Assembly: GCA_005885515.1 (NCBI GenBank) | Contig: VAWK01000050.1 | Location: forward strand, 23,784-87,783 | Length of the DNA: 64,000 nucleotides | Source of the DNA: Actinomycetota bacterium | GTDB taxonomy: Bacteria; Actinomycetota; Thermoleophilia; Solirubrobacterales; Solirubrobacteraceae | Direction of reading: 5' to 3' | Shown here: piece by piece, positions 17,981 through 27,752 of the stretch | Layout of the letters: each line of letters opens with the position of its first letter | How positions within the stretch are numbered: position 1 is the first letter of the stretch | Position numbers and translations under genes: made by a program | The notes under the pieces: model-generated | Seen by the model: the letters and a program-made list of their open reading frames with translations, nothing else | The model's database searches: none | Told to the model about the DNA's origin: nothing

Positions 17981-19636
17981 ATGACCCCCTCGCTGCTGGC
18001 ATTTTCGCTCTCGAACTCCTTCGCAAAGGTCGGAGCGGTCGCCGCCTTCGTGGCACTGGTGGGCATCGCGGTCTTGTCGCTGCTGTCGTTCTCGCAGGCA
18101 CGCGAGCTCAAGCGCCTGCGCGAGTGGGCGGGCCGGGCGCCCGAGCGCGCGGCCGAGCTCGAGCAGAGGGTGGGCGCGATTTCCGCAGCCCGCGTCCAGC
18201 GGACAGATGCGCCGGCGCCACAGGCGCGGGCGCCGCAGCATCCAGTCCCGGGCGCCCGCCCGCCCGGCGCGAGTCAGGTCCCGGGCGCCGATGCCTCTCC
18301 CGCCACAGCGGCGATGGCCGCGCAACCCGCCACGGCGGGCGCTCCCGCGATCGCCGGCTCTCCCGCCACGGCTGCATCGGCGGGCCCAGCGGCCGCTCCG
18401 GCCACGGCCGCGGGCATCGCCTCGGCGGCCGCGCCCGCCTCGGCCGCACCGCCGGCAACGGCAGTTCCGCCCGGCTCGGTGGACGCTTCGCCAGCCGTCG
18501 GCGCCGACCCTGCCCGGCCGGGCAACCACTCGGCGCAGTCCGCGCCGCACGCCGGCGGAGCCGCGACGAGCGCACCGCTCGCGGCCGCAGGCGAGGGCCA
18601 GGCCGCCAGGCGATCGGCAGCGACGGTCGCCGTGACCGCAGCCTCGGCCGCCTCGGCCTCGACGGCGCGGGCGCCGGTGTCGCCGCCCGCGCCAGCGGCG
18701 AGCACCCCACCGGCCTCAACCCCTGGCGCGATCCTGTCCGGCTCGAGCCCACCGGCCTCCGCCCCCGGCGCGCCCCAGGGTGCCGCAGCCGGTGATGAGG
18801 CCACTGCTAACCCGCCGCGCTCGGTCGCGAGCCAGCCGGCCGCCGCCGTGCCGGCGTCGAACGGCCCCGTTCCCGCTGCGCACGCGCGCGGGACGGTCGC
18901 GGATGGCAGCGCCGACGCGCCCTCCCGCGCCCCCGCGACCGCTGCCGCGAGCGCAGTCACGGGCGCCAGCGCGCGCCCGCCGCTGCCGCCCCCGCCTTCC
19001 GAGCCGCCCCGGCGCCGCGTGCCCGCAGGCGCGGAGCTGGCGGCCGATCCGATCGCGCCCGGCGCAGCCCCCTCGCCGCTGACGCCAGAGCAGGCAGCTG
19101 TGCGGGCTGCCCGCCGCCGGCGCGCGCGGGAGCCGAGGGGCTCATCCAAAAGAGCGGCGGTGATCGCCGGAGCCTTGCTCGCGGGAGCGGCAGCGGTGGT
19201 GATCGGCGTGCTCGCGCTCGGCGGGGGCTCGGCTGCCCGCAAGAGCGCTTCGGGCTCCGCGCCGACGCACCACGCGCGCGCCAAGCAAGTGAGATCGCCC
19301 AGGGCAAGACACGCTTCCGCCGCCTCCTCGAGGGCGGCGGCCACGAGCGTCGCTGTGCTCAACGGCACGGAAACGAGCGGGCTCGCCCACCGCGTCTCGG
19401 GCCAGCTGCACCAGCAGGGCTACGCGCGGGCGGCGGCCCTGAGCGGGCGCCCGCCCGGCGCCAACCAGTCCACCGTGGTGGAGTACGCGAGCGGGCACAA
19501 GAGCGATGCCGAAGGCATTGCGCGCGCACTCGGGGTCTCGCGGACAGAACCGATGGAAGCCACGGTGTCGTCGCTGGCGAGCTCGGCGAGCGTGGTGGTG
19601 ATCGTGGGCCTCGACAAGGCTGCGGCAGGGCCCTAG
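17981..19636 (+). CDS. LytR/CpsA/Psr C-terminal (LytR_C) domain protein with very long Ala/Pro-rich linker
   Basis: ATG at 17981 (ORF track begins upstream at 17585); N-terminal TM; C-terminal SVAVLNGTETSGLAHRVSGQLHQQGYARAAALSGRPPGANQSTVVEYASGHKSDAEGIARALGV. Confidence 0.82.
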   Translation: MTPSLLAFSLSNSFAKVGAVAAFVALVGIAVLSLLSFSQARELKRLREWAGRAPERAAELEQRVGAISAARVQRTDAPAPQARAPQHPVPGARPPGASQVPGADASPATAAMAAQPATAGAPAIAGSPATAASAGPAAAPATAAGIASAAAPASAAPPATAVPPGSVDASPAVGADPARPGNHSAQSAPHAGGAATSAPLAAAGEGQAARRSAATVAVTAASAASASTARAPVSPPAPAASTPPASTPGAILSGSSPPASAPGAPQGAAAGDEATANPPRSVASQPAAAVPASNGPVPAAHARGTVADGSADAPSRAPATAAASAVTGASARPPLPPPPSEPPRRRVPAGAELAADPIAPGAAPSPLTPEQAAVRAARRRRAREPRGSSKRAAVIAGALLAGAAAVVIGVLALGGGSAARKSASGSAPTHHARAKQVRSPRARHASAASSRAAATSVAVLNGTETSGLAHRVSGQLHQQGYARAAALSGRPPGANQSTVVEYASGHKSDAEGIARALGVSRTEPMEATVSSLASSASVVVIVGLDKAAAGP

Positions 19637-19701
19637 CCGACGCCGGCGACCATCCGATAGCCGACTTCCTCGACATTCCCGAGCGCTCCTCCAAGCCGCG
19701 C

Positions 19702-20436
19702 GTGCGCGGCCTCACGCACGTGATCGACCGCGGGCTGTCGGTCGCCGAGATCGACAACCTGCTCGAGGTCGCGGGGGAGTGCGTGGACGTCGTCAAGCTT
19801 GGCTGGGGCACGGCGCTCGTGAGCGCCAACCTGAAGCAGAAGCTCGAGCGGTACGCCACGCACGAGGTTCCGGTGGTGCTCGGAGGCACGCTCACCGAGC
19901 TCGCCATCCGGCAGGGTCGCATCGAGGGCCTGATCGGGTGGCTGCGCGAGCTCGGCCTGCGCCACGTCGAGGTCTCGGACGGCACGATCGCGATCGACCC
20001 TGAGTTCAAGCGCGATCTGATCCAGCGGCTGGCGCAGGAGTTCACGGTGCTGGCCGAGGTCGGCAGCAAGGACGTCGACTTCATCATGGCTCCGTACGTG
20101 TGGGTGGAGCAGATCCAACGCGACCTCGACGCCGGCGCGTGGAAGGTGATCGCCGAGGCGCGCGAGTCGGGCACAGCCGGCATCTACCGTGCCACCGGCG
20201 AGGTGCGAACCGGTCTGATCGACGAGATCGCGCACGCGGTCGACCCCGACCGCCTGATCTTCGAGGCGCCACGGCGCGAGCAGCAGGTGTGGCTGCTCAA
20301 GCGCTTCGGCACGGAGTGCAACCTGGGCAACATCGCGCCACAGGATGTCCTCTCGCTCGAGACCCTGCGGCTTGGCCTGCGGGCGGACACCGTCGATCGG
20401 TTCGCCCTGGGGGATCGTGGATCGGGCGACGATTGA
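19702..20436 (+). CDS. comA: Phosphosulfolactate synthase (ComA family)
   Basis: RGLTHVIDRGLSVAEIDNLLEVAGECVDVVKLGWGTALV...GGTLTELAIRQGRI...HVEVSDGTIAI...FTVLAEVGSKD...EARESGTAGIYRATGEVRTGLI...FEAPRREQQVWLLKRFG. Homology reads upstream (DFLDIPERSSKPRVRG) of the GTG at 19702, so the true start is further 5'. Confidence 0.9.
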   Translation: MRGLTHVIDRGLSVAEIDNLLEVAGECVDVVKLGWGTALVSANLKQKLERYATHEVPVVLGGTLTELAIRQGRIEGLIGWLRELGLRHVEVSDGTIAIDPEFKRDLIQRLAQEFTVLAEVGSKDVDFIMAPYVWVEQIQRDLDAGAWKVIAEARESGTAGIYRATGEVRTGLIDEIAHAVDPDRLIFEAPRREQQVWLLKRFGTECNLGNIAPQDVLSLETLRLGLRADTVDRFALGDRGSGDD

Positions 20437-20933
20437 CCAGCCCGGATAGGGCTCTCGCGGGCGCCGACAGGGCGGCCGGCGCGGTCTTCGCCCTGCTGGT
20501 GGCCGCCTGTTTCGCAGCCTTCTTCGTTACGCAGCGCCTGAAGCACACGCCCACGCTCGTGCAGCGCTTCGAGCTGACCCCGTTCTTCTCGCCGACGCCC
20601 GCGGGCCACGTTAAGCGCGAGGCGATCTCGTTCAAGCTCGCGCACGCCGACGAGGTCACGGTGACGATCGTCGACTCCACCGGCAGCGACGTGGCGACGC
20701 TCCTGCGCGATCGCTTCGTGACCCGCTACAAACAGTTCTCCCTGCGCTGGAACGGCCGACTTGGCGTGGCGCACGGCTTCACGTTCGTCGGCACCGCCGC
20801 TGGGCGCTCGGTGCTGCTGCCGTCCAACCACGGCCCGCTGGCCCCCGCGGGCGAATACCGCGTGCGCGTGAGTTTGCGCGGGCAGCGGCGCGCGGTCCTC
20901 TCCCCGCGCAGCTTCACGCTGGTGAGGCGTTGA
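20433..20933 (+). CDS. Membrane-anchored protein with FlgD-Ig-like fold (function unknown)
   Basis: TTG start at 20433 overlaps comA TGA; TM AVFALLVAACFAAFFV; beta-rich VTVTIVDSTGSDVATLL...KQFSLRWNGR...PAGEYRVRVSLRGQRRAVLSPRSFTLV. Confidence 0.65.
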   Translation: MTSPDRALAGADRAAGAVFALLVAACFAAFFVTQRLKHTPTLVQRFELTPFFSPTPAGHVKREAISFKLAHADEVTVTIVDSTGSDVATLLRDRFVTRYKQFSLRWNGRLGVAHGFTFVGTAAGRSVLLPSNHGPLAPAGEYRVRVSLRGQRRAVLSPRSFTLVRR

Positions 20934-22384
20934 GCACGGCGGCGCCGCGGCTGCCCGGAGCGACCACGCTCGGCTCCGGTCTCGTGCTGGCCGCGGTGGC
21001 AGCGGCGCTCCTGCTGGCGCCGCTGGTGCTGCTGATGCGCCGCGACCCGCGGGCCTTTCCCCTGCTCGCGCTGTTTGCGCTCCCCTTCCGGCTGCCCGTG
21101 TCGGCGGACGGCCGTACCGTCAACCTGCTCATTCCCCTGTACATCGTCGTGTCCGCCGGCACGCTCGCGCACCTCCTGCCGCGCGCGCAGCAAGCGCTCG
21201 CGCGGCAGCGCTCACACCACGCCGGCAGCGCCGCGCCGGCCCCCGCCGCGACCTGCCCGGCAGGATCTCGGTACGGCGGAGCCGACCGTTGGCAGCGGCG
21301 CCTGCGCGCGCTGCTCACGCCGCGCGGGCTGCAGTGGCTGCTGATGGGGTCGGTCGCCCTGTATGCCGTCCAGGCGCTGTACTCGCCGGACATCGCCAAG
21401 GCGGGTGAGAACGTCGCCTTCTTCTATCTGCCGTTCACGCTGCTGTTCCTGCTGCTGCGCGACGTCCGCTGGACGCGCCAGCTGCTGCTGGCCTGCCTCG
21501 CCGTCGTGGTCGCGCTCGCCGTCATATTCGCCGGGATCGGCTTCATCGAGTACGGCCGCAAGACGCTGTTCTTGAACCCCAGGGTGGTGGCCGCAAACCA
21601 GTACGACAACTACTTCCGCGTCAACTCGCTGTTCTTCGACCCCAACGTGTACGGCCGCTTCCTGGCGCTCGTGATGATCGCTCTCACCGCCTTCGTGCTG
21701 TGGCGCTCTCGTCGCCGCGACGTGATCGCGTGCGTGGCCGTGCTGGCCTGGCTGCTTGCCGGGCTCGTGACGAGCTTCTCGCAGAGCAGCATCGCCGCGC
21801 TGCTGCTCGGGCTCGCGGTGCTCGCCGCGTGGCGCTGGGAGCTGCGCGCGACGCTCTATGCGGCCGGTGCGCTCGTGGCGCTCGCCGTGGTCATCGTGCT
21901 GGCTGCGCCGAGCAGCCTGCATTTCGGACTCAAGGGCTCCGGCGGGTCGGCGAGCAACGCGACCAGCGGGCGCACGAAGCTGATCGCCGGCGGCCTGGAA
22001 CTGTTTGCCGAACGGCCGCTCCAGGGCCATGGGTCGGGCTCGTTCGAGCGCTCCTACAAGGCGCACCACCTCGCCTCCGGCGCCCAGAACGCGACCTCGG
22101 CATCGCACACGATTCCGGTCACGGTCGCGGCCGAGCAGGGACTGCTCGGTCTAGCGCTCTATGCGGCGCTGCTCGTCGCAGCCTTCACGGTGCTCTTCAG
22201 CGGCGCCGGTCGCTCGCCGCCGCGCGTCGCGATCGCCGCGTGCTTCGCCGCGCTCGTGCTGCACACGTGGACATACGCCGACTTCCTCGAGGACCCGCTC
22301 ACCTGGACGCTGCTGGGCATCGGCGCGGCGCTCGCCCGCGCCAGAGGGGGTGAACGGTGCTTGGCTACCTCAAGCGGCTCCTGA
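20930..22384 (+). CDS. O-antigen ligase-like membrane protein
   Basis: Polytopic; WzyC/O-antigen ligase style region RPLQGHGSGSFERSYKAHH...SHTIPVTVAAEQGLLGLALYAALLVAAF. Confidence 0.85.
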   Translation: MSTAAPRLPGATTLGSGLVLAAVAAALLLAPLVLLMRRDPRAFPLLALFALPFRLPVSADGRTVNLLIPLYIVVSAGTLAHLLPRAQQALARQRSHHAGSAAPAPAATCPAGSRYGGADRWQRRLRALLTPRGLQWLLMGSVALYAVQALYSPDIAKAGENVAFFYLPFTLLFLLLRDVRWTRQLLLACLAVVVALAVIFAGIGFIEYGRKTLFLNPRVVAANQYDNYFRVNSLFFDPNVYGRFLALVMIALTAFVLWRSRRRDVIACVAVLAWLLAGLVTSFSQSSIAALLLGLAVLAAWRWELRATLYAAGALVALAVVIVLAAPSSLHFGLKGSGGSASNATSGRTKLIAGGLELFAERPLQGHGSGSFERSYKAHHLASGAQNATSASHTIPVTVAAEQGLLGLALYAALLVAAFTVLFSGAGRSPPRVAIAACFAALVLHTWTYADFLEDPLTWTLLGIGAALARARGGERCLATSSGS

Positions 22385-23901
22385 CCACCGGCGCCGCGTA
22401 CCAGTTTGGCGACATCCTCGCCAAGGCGATCGCGCTCCTCACGATCCCGCTCTACACCAGGTACGTACCGCGCGCCGGCTACGGTGCGGCGAACTCGCTG
22501 CTCACGTCGGTGATCCTGGCGAGCATCTTCCTGCGCGTGGGCGTCGGCGAGGCGTTCATCCGCTTCTACTTCGATGACACCGACGCCGCTCGCCGCGAGC
22601 GCATCGCGCGCAGCGCGACCGCCACCGTGGCGTGGACCACGACCATCGCCTCGCTGCTGGCGCTGGCGTTCGCGGGGCCGCTCTCGCGTGCGCTGCTCGG
22701 CTTCCACGACCCCCTGCTGATCGACTGCGCGACCGTCGGGCTGTGGGCGTTCACCAATCTGGAGATGGCATACGCGCAGCTGCGGGTCGACGAACGCACC
22801 CGCGCGTACGTGTTTGCGACCGGCGCCAACGTGACGATGACGGTGGGCTTCACGGTCGCCCTGGTCGTGTTCGCCCATCAGGGAGCACGCGGGCTGCTGC
22901 TGGGCAACTTCGGCGCCTCCGCGCTGGTCGTGCTCGGCCTTTGGTGGATCCTGCGCGGGCGCGTCAGCCTGCGCCCGCCCGTCGGGCGCGCCCAGGCAAG
23001 CGACCTTCGCGCGATGCTGCGCTTCGGCCTGCCCACGGTGCCCGCCGACGCCAGCGTGTACGCGTTGCAGGTCGCCGATCGCTTCTACCTCTACCGCGGC
23101 TACTCCCACGCCGCAGCCGGTGACTACTCGGTCGCGCTGCAGTTTGCCACTGTCGTGTTCGTGCTCGTGCGCGGGTTCCAGTATGCGTGGCCGCCGTTGG
23201 CGTACTCGATCGACTCGGACGCCGAGGCGGCGCGGCTGTACTCGCTCGTCACCACCTACTTCGCGCTCGCCAGCGGCGCGGTGGTTGCCGCCGTGGCGCT
23301 GCTCGGACGCTGGATCGTGCGCCTGCTGGCGGCGCATCAGTTCTTCGGCGCGCACGGCGCATTGCCGTGGCTGGCGCTCGCGTGGAGCCTCTACGGCCTC
23401 TACCAGGTGATGATCGTGATCACGGGACGCACCCGCGCGACCGCCCGCAACCTCCCGGCGGCCGCCGCTGGGCTGGCCGTGAACATCGCGCTGCTGCTCA
23501 TCCTCGTTCCCCGCACCGGCGCCGGGCTGGGCATCGCCGGGGCGGGGATCGCCCTGTGCGGGGCATACCTGTCGATGCTCGCGGCGATGTATGTGCTCAC
23601 CCGGCGCCTGTTCCCGGTCCGCTTCGAATGGCGGCGGCTCGCGCAGCTGAGCGCATTGCTCGCGGCGGTAGCGGTGTCCGGGGAGCTCTTGCTCCCGCGA
23701 AGCGGCTCCGGCGGGCTTGCGCTGCGCACGCTTTGGCTCGCGCTGATCCCGGCGCTGCTGCTGGTCACGCGCTTCTTCCACGCTCACGAGCGCGCCCAGG
23801 CGCGGGCGCTCCTGGCGGACGCGCAGCGGCGTGTGGCCGCCTTCCGCGCGCGTCACGGTGACGTTGAGGCCTACGCGGAGGATCCGCTGCGCGACCTGTG
23901 A
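22357..23901 (+). CDS. Polysaccharide flippase (MATE-like/Wzx family)
   Basis: MLGYLKRLLTTGAAYQFGDILAKAIALLTIPLYTRYVPRAGYGAANSLLT; about 12-14 hydrophobic helices. Confidence 0.88.
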   Translation: MLGYLKRLLTTGAAYQFGDILAKAIALLTIPLYTRYVPRAGYGAANSLLTSVILASIFLRVGVGEAFIRFYFDDTDAARRERIARSATATVAWTTTIASLLALAFAGPLSRALLGFHDPLLIDCATVGLWAFTNLEMAYAQLRVDERTRAYVFATGANVTMTVGFTVALVVFAHQGARGLLLGNFGASALVVLGLWWILRGRVSLRPPVGRAQASDLRAMLRFGLPTVPADASVYALQVADRFYLYRGYSHAAAGDYSVALQFATVVFVLVRGFQYAWPPLAYSIDSDAEAARLYSLVTTYFALASGAVVAAVALLGRWIVRLLAAHQFFGAHGALPWLALAWSLYGLYQVMIVITGRTRATARNLPAAAAGLAVNIALLLILVPRTGAGLGIAGAGIALCGAYLSMLAAMYVLTRRLFPVRFEWRRLAQLSALLAAVAVSGELLLPRSGSGGLALRTLWLALIPALLLVTRFFHAHERAQARALLADAQRRVAAFRARHGDVEAYAEDPLRDL

Positions 23902-23934
23902 GCGCGTGCGCCGCCGGTGGGCGTCGGGCCGTGC

Positions 23935-24879
23935 TCAGAGCGCCGGCGGCAGGCTGCGGTTGTAGGCATCGGCCGCCTCGCGGAGCCCCTCTCCGCGGTC
24001 CGGCCTGAGCGTCGCCGCCACGTGGCGCCAGTAGCGTCCGGGGCGCTGCCCGGGGAGCGCGACGGCGGCCAGCGCGCGCTCGGCGTACGCGAGCGCGGTC
24101 AGCCAGCGCACGGCGCGGGCCGCCGCGCGCGAGTGGTGCTTGCGCATGTACAGGTCGCGGTTGCGCGACAGTTCCACGATGCGCCGCTCCGCGAGCGCCC
24201 CGGTCGAGAGCTGCTCGTGGTGGACGGCCGCGGCGGCCGGAACGTACACGCTGCGCCAGCCAGCGTCGCTCAGCCGCCGCGCGAAATCGACCTCGTCGGA
24301 GTACACGAAGAAGTCGGGATCCAGGTAATCCACCGCGGCGGCGGCGGCGCGCCGAACGAGCAGCGCCGAGGACTGGCACCAGTCCACCTCGCGCGTGCGC
24401 GATCCTCGGCTCTGGACCGTGAGCAGGCGGTGCAGCAGCAGCACCCCCGCCGCGGCCGCGAGCGGGGTCGGGAAGCGCCACGCGCAGGCCTGCGGCGAGC
24501 CGTCCGGGCGCACCAGCCTGGCGCCGGCCAGCGCCGCTCGCTCGCGCTCCTCGAGCGCCTCGTGCAGGGCCATCGTGGCGCCGGGTCGCAGCTCGGTGTC
24601 CTCGTTCATGAGCAGCGCGTAGCGGCCGCGCGCCCGGCGCAGCAGCTCGGAGTCGTTCAGCGCCTTGCCCCGCCGTCGCCGAAGCGCGATCGTCTCGTCC
24701 ACGGCCCGGTGGGCGCGTGCCGCCAGCTCCGAGCCGTCGCCCGAGCAGTTGTCCAGCACCAGCACCTCGCACTCGAATGGCAGCCGCTCACGCTCGCGCG
24801 CGATCGAGTCGAGCGCGCGCAGCAGAAGCTCCCGCTTGGCGGTGTTGACTACGCAGTAGCTGAGCTCCAGCTCATCCAC
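23935..24879 (-). CDS. Family 2 glycosyltransferase
   Basis: MDELELSYCVVNTAKRELLLRALDSIARE...CEVLVLDNCSGDGS...YALLMNEDTEL; YLDPDFFVYSDEVDFARRL. Confidence 0.88.
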   Translation of the reverse strand: MDELELSYCVVNTAKRELLLRALDSIARERERLPFECEVLVLDNCSGDGSELAARAHRAVDETIALRRRRGKALNDSELLRRARGRYALLMNEDTELRPGATMALHEALEERERAALAGARLVRPDGSPQACAWRFPTPLAAAAGVLLLHRLLTVQSRGSRTREVDWCQSSALLVRRAAAAAVDYLDPDFFVYSDEVDFARRLSDAGWRSVYVPAAAAVHHEQLSTGALAERRIVELSRNRDLYMRKHHSRAAARAVRWLTALAYAERALAAVALPGQRPGRYWRHVAATLRPDRGEGLREAADAYNRSLPPAL

Positions 24880-24886
24880 CTGCCTA

Positions 24887-26002
24887 TTGTCCGTGCACGT
24901 GCGCGTACACGTCGTCGACCCCTCGGCCTACACGCCCCCGTACGATCACGCGCTGTGTCGCGCGCTGGGCGCGGCCGGCGCCGAGGTGGAGCTGTACACG
25001 AGCCGGTTCCCTTACGCCTCGACTCCCGACCCCGATGGCTACGAGCGGCGCGAGTTCTTCTATCGCCGCGCCTCTGCCGGTTTGCCGCGCGCGACGCGCC
25101 GCCTGGTGAAGCTCGCCGAGCACGTGCCCGACATGCTGCGCTACCGTCGCGCCGCCCGCGCCGCGGAGGTCGTGCACTTCCAGTGGCTCGCCGTCCAGCA
25201 GCTCGATGGCCGGCTGCTCCCGGGCGGGCGGCCGCTCGTGCTCACCGCACACGACGTCCTGCCGCGCGAGCCGCATCTGGGCCAGCGGGCAGCGCAGCGA
25301 CGCGTGTACGGGCGCTTCGATGCGATCATCGTGCACTCCCGGCACGGGCGCGAGCGGCTCGTGGAGGAGCTCGGCGTGGACTCCGCGCGAGTGCACGTGA
25401 TACCTCACGGCGCCTTCACTCACCTGGCCGAGGGCGCCGAGCAGATCGCGCCGCGTCTGCAGAGCGAGCTGCCGGTGGTCCTGTGCTTCGGCCTGCTGCG
25501 CCCCTACAAGGGCCTCGAGCTGCTGCTCGATGCGTGGCGCGGAATCGAGCGGGCCGAGCTCTGGATCGTGGGGATGCCGCGGATGGATATCTCCCCGCTG
25601 CGCGCGGTCGCGCCGGCGAACGTGCGCTTCGATGCGCGCTTCATCTCCGACGCCGAGCTGCGCGGCTACTTCCGCCGCGCCGACCTGGTGGTCCTGCCCT
25701 ATCGCGCGGCGGAGCAGTCCGGCGTGCTGTTCACGGCGCTGGCGTTCGGCAAGCCGCTGCTGGTGAGCGATGTCGGCGGGTTCGCCGAGCTCGCAGCCAC
25801 CGGCGCCGTACGCGCGTTTCCGGCGGGCGATGCGCGCGCCCTGCGCGCTGCGCTCCAGCAGCTGCTCGCCGAGCGCACAACGCGGGAGCTGCTCGCCGAG
25901 CGCGCCCGCAGCGCGGCTCGCGAGTGCTTTGCCTGGCAGGACATCGCCGCGCGCACGCTGACCTTGTACGCGGCGCTCGTGGGCGAGAATGGCGCGCGAT
26001 GA
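24887..26002 (+). CDS. GT-B glycosyltransferase (family 4-like)
   Basis: VHVVDPSAYTPPYDHALCRALGAAGAEVELYTSRF...VLCFGLLRPYKGLELLLDAW...DLVVLPYRAAEQSGVLFTALAFGKPLLVSDVGGFAEL. Confidence 0.9.
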   Translation: MSVHVRVHVVDPSAYTPPYDHALCRALGAAGAEVELYTSRFPYASTPDPDGYERREFFYRRASAGLPRATRRLVKLAEHVPDMLRYRRAARAAEVVHFQWLAVQQLDGRLLPGGRPLVLTAHDVLPREPHLGQRAAQRRVYGRFDAIIVHSRHGRERLVEELGVDSARVHVIPHGAFTHLAEGAEQIAPRLQSELPVVLCFGLLRPYKGLELLLDAWRGIERAELWIVGMPRMDISPLRAVAPANVRFDARFISDAELRGYFRRADLVVLPYRAAEQSGVLFTALAFGKPLLVSDVGGFAELAATGAVRAFPAGDARALRAALQQLLAERTTRELLAERARSAARECFAWQDIAARTLTLYAALVGENGAR

Positions 26003-27162
26003 GAACCGCGCTCGAGGTCTGCTTCTGGGCCAGCGCGGGCCTGATCGCCTGGACTCACCTGGGCTATGGCGCCGCGCTGGCCCTGCTCGCGCGCGCGTTT
26101 GCACGCCCCGCGCGCATGCCTCGCCAGGACGCCCGCGCGTCGGTGCTTCCGTCGCTGTCGCTCATCATCGCCGCCCACGATGAGGAGGCGGTGATCGCGC
26201 AGAAGGTGCGCAACGCCCGAGCCCTCGACTACGCGGACACTCTGGTGGAGGTGATCGTGGCCTGCGACGGGTGCTCAGATGCGACCGCCGCCCGCGCGCG
26301 CGAGGCCGGCGCTGACATCGTGCTCGAGCTGGAGCGCGGCGGCAAGATCCGCGCCCAGGATGCAGCCGTGGCGCGCGCGCGCGGAGAGATCGTGGCGTTC
26401 TCCGACGCCAACGCGCAGTGGCGGCCCGACGCGGCGCGCGAGCTGGTGGGGGCGTTCGCCGACCCGCGCGTGGGCTACGCATGCGGGCAGGTGCGCTTCA
26501 CCCGCGCGGCGCCAGCCGGCTCGGGGGCGCCAAACCAGGAGGGGATCTACTGGCGCTACGAGCTGGCCGTGCGCGAGCTGGAGTCGCGGCTGTGCTCGGT
26601 CACAGCTGGCAACGGCGCGATCTATGCGACCCGGCGCAGCGCCTACATGGTGGTCGACCCGATCATGGGCCACGACCTGGCGCTGCCGTTCAAGATGGTC
26701 AAGCGCGGCCTGCGCGCGGTGTATGTGCCACAAGCGCAGGCCAGCGAGCGGATGGTGCCCTCGCTCGCCGGCGAGTTCGCGCGCAAGCGGCGCATGATGA
26801 GCCACACCTGGCCGATCGTGCTGCGCGGGGGCATGCTCTCTCCGCGCGGCTACCCGCCGGGCTATGCGCTCATGATCCTGTCGCACCGCGTGCTGCGCTA
26901 CTGCACGCCTTGGCTGCACGCGCTGGCGCTGGGCGCCAACATCGCGCTCCTCGCGGCCGGCGCGGGAGCGCTGTACTGGCTGACGCTCGCGCTGCAGCTG
27001 GCGCTTGCGCTCGCGGCGCTGCTGGGCGGCTCCGTGCGCCTGGCGCCGCTGCTGCTCGCGCGCTACTACGTGCTCACCACCGCCTCCCCGGCCGCCGGCC
27101 TTTGGGACTGGCTGCGCCACGGCACCGCCGCCTGGTGGGACGCCGCCGAGGGAACGCGGTGA
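25999..27162 (+). CDS. Family 2 glycosyltransferase, membrane-associated
   Basis: LIIAAHDEEAVIAQKVRNARALDY...EVIVACDGCSDATAARAREAG...VAFSDANAQW; C-terminal TM helices. ATG at 25999; ORF track start at 23917 rejected. Confidence 0.9.
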   Translation: MRTALEVCFWASAGLIAWTHLGYGAALALLARAFARPARMPRQDARASVLPSLSLIIAAHDEEAVIAQKVRNARALDYADTLVEVIVACDGCSDATAARAREAGADIVLELERGGKIRAQDAAVARARGEIVAFSDANAQWRPDAARELVGAFADPRVGYACGQVRFTRAAPAGSGAPNQEGIYWRYELAVRELESRLCSVTAGNGAIYATRRSAYMVVDPIMGHDLALPFKMVKRGLRAVYVPQAQASERMVPSLAGEFARKRRMMSHTWPIVLRGGMLSPRGYPPGYALMILSHRVLRYCTPWLHALALGANIALLAAGAGALYWLTLALQLALALAALLGGSVRLAPLLLARYYVLTTASPAAGLWDWLRHGTAAWWDAAEGTR

Positions 27163-27752
27163 TCCGCCGGCTGGTCGACATCGCGGTCTCGGCCGCGGCC
27201 CTGTCGCTGAGCGCACCGCTGCTGCTGGTGGCGGTGCTGGCGATACGCATCGAGTCACGCGGCCGCGCGATCTACCGGCAGCGGCGGGCGGGCAAGGATG
27301 GGGTGCCCTTCGACGTGTACAAGCTGCGCACGATGGTCGACGGCGCCGAGCACGTCGGCGCCGGACTGGCGGTCAACGCGAACGACTCGCGCATCACCCG
27401 CGTGGGCGCCCTGCTGCGCCGCACCTCGCTGGATGAGCTGCCCAACCTGCTCAACGTGCTGCGCGGCGAGATGTCGCTGATCGGCCCGCGACCCACGCTG
27501 CCGGTGCAGGTCGCGCAGTACACCGGGCGCCAGCGCCGGCGCCTGGAGATCAAGCCCGGCATCACCGGATGGGCACAGGTCAACGGTCGCGCGTCGCTGC
27601 GCTGGGCCGAGAGGATCGAGCTCGACCTGTACTACATCGAGCACCGCTCGCTGGCGCTCGACTTGAAGATCCTCGCGCGCACCCCGGCGATGGTGCTCGG
27701 CGGGAGCGGTGTGTACAAGGGACAGGCGGGCGGCTGGGAGGGCCGGCTGTGA
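27159..27752 (+). CDS. Undecaprenyl-phosphate sugar transferase (bacterial sugar transferase family)
   Basis: RRLVDIAVSAAALSLSAPLLLVAVLAIRIESRGRAIYRQRRAGKDGVPFDVYKLRTMV...LDELPNLLNVLRGEMSLIGPRPTLPVQVAQY...KPGITGWAQVNGR; GTGA overlap. Confidence 0.94.
   Translation: MIRRLVDIAVSAAALSLSAPLLLVAVLAIRIESRGRAIYRQRRAGKDGVPFDVYKLRTMVDGAEHVGAGLAVNANDSRITRVGALLRRTSLDELPNLLNVLRGEMSLIGPRPTLPVQVAQYTGRQRRRLEIKPGITGWAQVNGRASLRWAERIELDLYYIEHRSLALDLKILARTPAMVLGGSGVYKGQAGGWEGRL

Noticed and set aside
23917-25998. 5' two thirds of the 1081-aa plus-strand ORF 23917-27162
   Set aside because: Overlaps two supported glycosyltransferase genes in other frames; only the part from ATG 25999 shows GT2 motifs.
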